A stretch of DNA of 6,952 nt from JAKFFN01 sp964444305 (GTDB lineage Bacteria > Sumerlaeota > Sumerlaeia > Sumerlaeales > Sumerlaeaceae): NCBI GenBank assembly GCA_964444305.1, contig CAYUGQ010000133.1, positions 1 through 6,952 of the forward strand, given 5' to 3'. The notes under the pieces were generated by a model, which saw only the letters and a list, made by a program, of their open reading frames with translations, made no database searches and was not told the DNA's origin. Within the stretch, counting starts at the first letter, position 1. Every line of letters begins with the position of its first letter. This document shows, one piece after another, positions 4,812 through 6,952 of this stretch. Position numbers and translations under genes: made by a program.

Positions 4812-6203
4812 TCACTCCCCGGTGGCCACCCCCGGCCACCGGGTCACCTTAACAGAATCCGCCGTCAGCGTCCCCGTCGACGCATTCGTCACCACCACCG
4901 TCCCCATCTCCGGCGTCAGTCTGAAATCCCCCAGCTTAACCCAACGCCCCCCCAGCCGCCGCTGATTCACCCCCGCCCTCGTCCGCCCATCCGCATGCGT
5001 AATCGTATAAACCGCCGAAGTCGTATTATCCTCCGATTGTACATGCCACGCGCACACCTCATAAAGCCCCTCCTCCGGCACCCCCAGCCGCCACGTCGCC
5101 GCCGCCCCGCCATCTCCCGGTCGCGACACCACATAATCCTCCCCCCACTTCTCCGCCGCTGATGCCGACGTCACCCAGTCACCCTCCACCATAAAATAAT
5201 CCGCATCCGCGTTATCCCGCTTGATCTTCACCGGAGCACCTTCATCCAGCCCCAGTTTTTCAATCAACCCCTCTGTAAAAACTCCCAAAATGCTGGAACC
5301 ATAAGGCGACGGCTGCTCCGTCTCCGAATCACAATAAGCATTACTCAACACCGTCAGCACAATCTCCTGCCCCGTATCCGGCATCACTATATAAGCAAAA
5401 TCCGCCAGGGAATCATACGCCCGCCCCGGCTTGTTCTCATAAACAGCCCCCGGCGGCAAACCAAACCCCACCACAGAACCCCCCTTCCACCGGTCATGAG
5501 TCATCAACCGCCGCATATAATCCGTCGCCCTCGCATCAATCTTACCCTTCACAATCTCCAGCATCAGCTCCGCATTCGCATTCGTCTGCATCGCATTCCG
5601 CCCCAGCTCCTTCCACATCCGCTCCTCAAACCCCACCGGCGTCGGCCCGCTGTTCGTCGGATACGTCTTCACATGAATCACCTGATTCCCCAGCAGCCCC
5701 CGGCTCGACAAAAAATCCGCCGTATACATCCGCGCCGCCTTCCACTGCTCATACGTCATCGTCGTCTCAGACTCATCCGTCACATTAGACGTCCCCGTAA
5801 TAATATCCACCACCCGCCCCGTCGCCGGATTATCCGAATCCGTCACCATCGGCCCCACATGCGGCTCCAGGAAACCCACCGGCTTACCATTATCCCGCTC
5901 CCACTGAGCCGCCGCCGCCATAAAAGCCATCTTCACCGTACTCGCCGGATAATGCAACTCCTCCCCACCAAAGCTGCCCCGCCGCCACGTACCATCATTC
6001 TGCCTCACTAAAATCGTCGCATCCAGCCGCGTAAAATTCGGCTGATTCTCAGCCCGCATCGCCAACAATTCCGCTCTAGCCTCCGTCACCGCCCGGTCCA
6101 TTTCCCCGTCGTCCACAATAGTAAAATGCTGCGTCTGCGCCACACCCGCCCCGCCACAACAAATCGCCACAGTCATCCCAATCACACGATAAAAGCAAAA
6201 CAT
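4812..6203 (-). CDS. Exported beta-lactamase-like serine hydrolase with golvesin-like C-terminal domain
   Basis: This 463-residue protein has an N-terminal signal peptide (hydrophobic to about residue 22, cleavage probably near GVAQ). The class A beta-lactamase/DD-peptidase-type fold spans about 30-320: nucleophile motif S88-T-V-K91 in YPASTVKM, then S123-D-N125 in TDSDNPATG, and a third motif NKPG (257-260) where KTG is usual. I find no ExxLN-type glutamate, which class A lactamases use for deacylation, so a peptidase, esterase or binding role is more likely than drug resistance. Residues about 325-456 (DYFMVEGDW, then GLYEVCAWH, YTITHADG, VNQRRLGGRWVKLGDF, TADSVKV) fit the golvesin/xanthan-lyase-type C-terminal domain, a beta-sandwich presumed to bind surface polymers. 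The start is set by GAGGAG (6212-6217) eight bases upstream. It converges on ppc and is divergent from dnaK. The true substrate is unknown. Confidence 0.88.
   Translation of the reverse strand: MFCFYRVIGMTVAICCGGAGVAQTQHFTIVDDGEMDRAVTEARAELLAMRAENQPNFTRLDATILVRQNDGTWRRGSFGGEELHYPASTVKMAFMAAAAQWERDNGKPVGFLEPHVGPMVTDSDNPATGRVVDIITGTSNVTDESETTMTYEQWKAARMYTADFLSSRGLLGNQVIHVKTYPTNSGPTPVGFEERMWKELGRNAMQTNANAELMLEIVKGKIDARATDYMRRLMTHDRWKGGSVVGFGLPPGAVYENKPGRAYDSLADFAYIVMPDTGQEIVLTVLSNAYCDSETEQPSPYGSSILGVFTEGLIEKLGLDEGAPVKIKRDNADADYFMVEGDWVTSASAAEKWGEDYVVSRPGDGGAAATWRLGVPEEGLYEVCAWHVQSEDNTTSAVYTITHADGRTRAGVNQRRLGGRWVKLGDFRLTPEMGTVVVTNASTGTLTADSVKVTRWPGVATGE
4818..4843. terminator. Perfect 10-bp GC stem-loop at the convergent gene ends
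   Basis: CCCGGTGGCC (4818-4827) is the exact reverse complement of GGCCACCGGG (4834-4843), with a six-base loop. It lies inside the last codons of the hydrolase gene, encoding the WPGVATG end, 66 bases past the ppc stop. Neither side has a T run, so it is not a textbook intrinsic terminator. It may slow polymerase or protect 3' ends in both directions. Confidence 0.5.
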
Positions 6204-6273
6204 AAATGCGGCTCCTCAAAAAGATAACCTAACCCAAATCTTCCCCCACCAAAATGAGCAAGCCTAATCAAAA

Positions 6274-6340
6274 CCCGCCCCCGCCAGACCCTCACCCGCA
6301 AGCCCATCCCACTCCCTGACCCACAACCCTCACCACCCCC
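6274..6340 (-). other. Dense G-quadruplex-type tract
   Basis: Read on the minus strand, 67 bases contain ten runs of at least three Gs (plus-strand C runs at 6274-6276, 6278-6282, 6289-6291, 6295-6297, 6303-6305, 6308-6310, 6314-6316, 6320-6322, 6327-6329 and 6336-6340), with every loop one to six bases long. Four such runs are enough for one intramolecular quadruplex, so two side by side are possible. It lies 71-137 bases upstream of the hydrolase start codon, in that gene's promoter or 5' leader. Formation in the cell is inference. Confidence 0.75.
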
Positions 6341-6348
6341 AATAAAGC

Positions 6349-6365
6349 GTGTCATTTTGCGACAC
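6349..6365. promoter_or_regulatory. Short inverted repeat GTGTC-N7-GACAC
   Basis: Five-base perfect arms flank ATTTTGC. It could be an operator for a dimeric regulator of dnaK or the hydrolase, but arms this short arise easily by chance, and I recognise no known consensus. Confidence 0.25.
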
Positions 6366-6396
6366 CCCCAGTCCCATCCTGCGCAACACGCCGCGA

Positions 6397-6420
6397 TTAT
6401 CAAATATAAAGCACTGATAA
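6397..6420. promoter_or_regulatory. AT-rich inverted repeat TTATCA-N12-TGATAA
   Basis: Six-base perfect arms (6397-6402 and 6415-6420) flank a spacer containing TATAAA (6405-6410), which could serve as a -10 element, though no matching -35 is visible. The arrangement of an operator straddling a promoter upstream of dnaK is plausible but unproven. Confidence 0.3.
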
Positions 6421-6565
6421 GTAATGACTTGCGTGGATTGCGGCAACAATTCCGAACCCGGTATTTTTCTTGCACACTTATTCACCACCAGCGTTTCAAA
6501 AGAACCGCAGGATACCAAAACCTCTAAAATTAACGAACTAAGATCAATTAAGGAAACCAGGATAA

Positions 6566-6952
6566 ATGGGAAAAGTTATAGGAATTGACCTGGGGACAAC
6601 CAATAGCTGCGTTGCCGCAATGGAAGGTGGCGAGCCGGTTGTGATTCCCAACAGCGAGGGCGGCCGCACGACGCCGTCTGTGGTGGCTTACGCCAAAAAC
6701 GGCGAGCTGCTGGTGGGCGCGGTGGCCAAGCGACAGGCCATCACAAACCCGAACAACACGATCTTCAGTATCAAACGCTTCATGGGCCATCGTCCGGATG
6801 AAATCAAGGACGAGCAGTCGCGCGTGCCCTATAAAGTGGTAAAGACGGAAAACGGCGACGCGGCCGTGGAAATCCAGGACAAGGTGTACAGCCCGCCGGA
6901 GATTTCCGCGCGCATCCTGCAGAAGATGAAGCAGACGGCGGAGGACTACCTG
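6566..6952 (+). CDS. dnaK: Chaperone DnaK (Hsp70), N-terminal part (cut by window edge)
   Basis: DnaK is the cytosolic Hsp70 chaperone, an ATPase that binds unfolded segments with DnaJ and GrpE. The visible 129 codons cover the start of the nucleotide-binding domain: phosphate-1 loop IGIDLGTTNSCVA (5-17) with the conserved Cys15, NSEGGRTTPSVVAY (29-42), AKRQAITNP (54-62), SIKRFMG with Lys70 (the position of the E. coli catalytic Lys), and the SPPEISARILQKMK segment (109-122). The start has AAGGAA at 6550-6555, ten bases upstream. No grpE lies upstream, and no CIRCE site is seen, so heat-shock control of the HrcA type is not evident. Codon choice favours CTG and GTG, whereas ppc favours CTC and GTC, in line with the strand-composition change just upstream. 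The rest of the gene lies outside the window. Confidence 0.98.
   Translation, partial: MGKVIGIDLGTTNSCVAAMEGGEPVVIPNSEGGRTTPSVVAYAKNGELLVGAVAKRQAITNPNNTIFSIKRFMGHRPDEIKDEQSRVPYKVVKTENGDAAVEIQDKVYSPPEISARILQKMKQTAEDYL

Larger units (their letters stand above)
6204..6565. other. Divergent intergenic region between the hydrolase and dnaK
   Basis: From left to right: the GAGGAG ribosome binding site of the hydrolase (6212-6217), a C-rich plus-strand tract that is G-quadruplex-prone on the minus strand (6274-6340), two short inverted repeats (6349-6365 and 6397-6420), and the dnaK leader. I find no CIRCE element (TTAGCACTC-N9-GAGTGCTAA) and no clear sigma-32 or sigma-70 promoter. A 97-codon minus-strand open frame (6182-6475) overlaps the hydrolase start and is not credible as a gene. 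Confidence 0.65.

Noticed and set aside
5496..6011. 171-codon plus-strand open frame opposite the hydrolase
   Set aside because: Arg/His/Pro-rich shadow of the hydrolase gene, with no ribosome binding site or recognisable domain.
4812..6203. Antibiotic-resistance beta-lactamase
   Set aside because: SxxK and SDN are shared with peptidases and esterases; the third motif is altered, no deacylating Glu motif is visible, and the added C-terminal domain is not found in resistance enzymes.
6182..6475. 97-codon minus-strand open frame in the hydrolase-dnaK intergenic region
   Set aside because: It overlaps the hydrolase start in another frame, lacks a ribosome binding site, and its glycine-rich part simply translates the G-run tract.
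6478..6486. TTATTCACC as a DnaA box for an origin near dnaK
   Set aside because: One imperfect match alone is expected by chance; no cluster of boxes and no dnaA or dnaN gene is present in the window.

Overview
This is a moderately GC-rich bacterial window with compact genes and AGGAGG-type ribosome binding sites on most genes. It carries housekeeping genes plus two less ordinary secreted proteins. The organism cannot be named from the sequence alone. A class A beta-lactamase-like hydrolase joined to a golvesin-type C-terminal domain, a Cys/Pro-repeat secreted protein and a possible sigma-54 promoter would fit a Gram-negative lineage of the Planctomycetota/Verrucomicrobiota or Acidobacteriota kind, but this is a guess. 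A run of exactly 100 Ns shows that this is a scaffolded draft assembly.

Layout, left to right. On the minus strand, gpmA (phosphoglycerate mutase, 167-913) is followed after 50 bases by the first 38 codons of rph (RNase PH, 1-116, cut by the window edge); they look co-transcribed. Divergent from gpmA, a 79-residue secreted protein with six Pro/Cys tetrapeptide repeats (1083-1322) lies behind a possible sigma-54 promoter and is followed by a very long intrinsic terminator (1363-1425). Next comes a non-coding stretch with an 18-base tandem repeat and the 100-N gap, whose two edges carry the same 55 bases, so the gap is probably an assembly artefact. The ppc gene (PEP carboxylase, 1761-4751, plus strand) is complete. 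It converges on a minus-strand gene (4812-6203) for an exported SxxK/SDN serine hydrolase with a C-terminal golvesin-like domain. A 362-base divergent intergenic region with a dense G-quadruplex-type tract on the minus strand (6274-6340) separates that gene from the first 129 codons of dnaK (6566 to the window end).

How the genes relate. gpmA makes 2-phosphoglycerate on the way to PEP, and Ppc converts PEP to oxaloacetate, so two lower-glycolysis/anaplerotic enzymes sit close together, but they are on opposite strands with separate signals and are not one operon. The hydrolase and the small protein are both exported; nothing else links them. Base composition is strongly C over G on the plus strand from about 1780 to 6340 whatever the gene direction, and turns to G over C inside dnaK. 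This marks the hydrolase-dnaK intergenic region as a compositional boundary. I see no insertion sequence, CRISPR array, tRNA, rRNA or prophage gene, and no clearly undescribed multi-gene system. The best leads are the Cys-repeat protein with its possible sigma-54 promoter, the G4 tract, and the hydrolase fusion with a variant active site.
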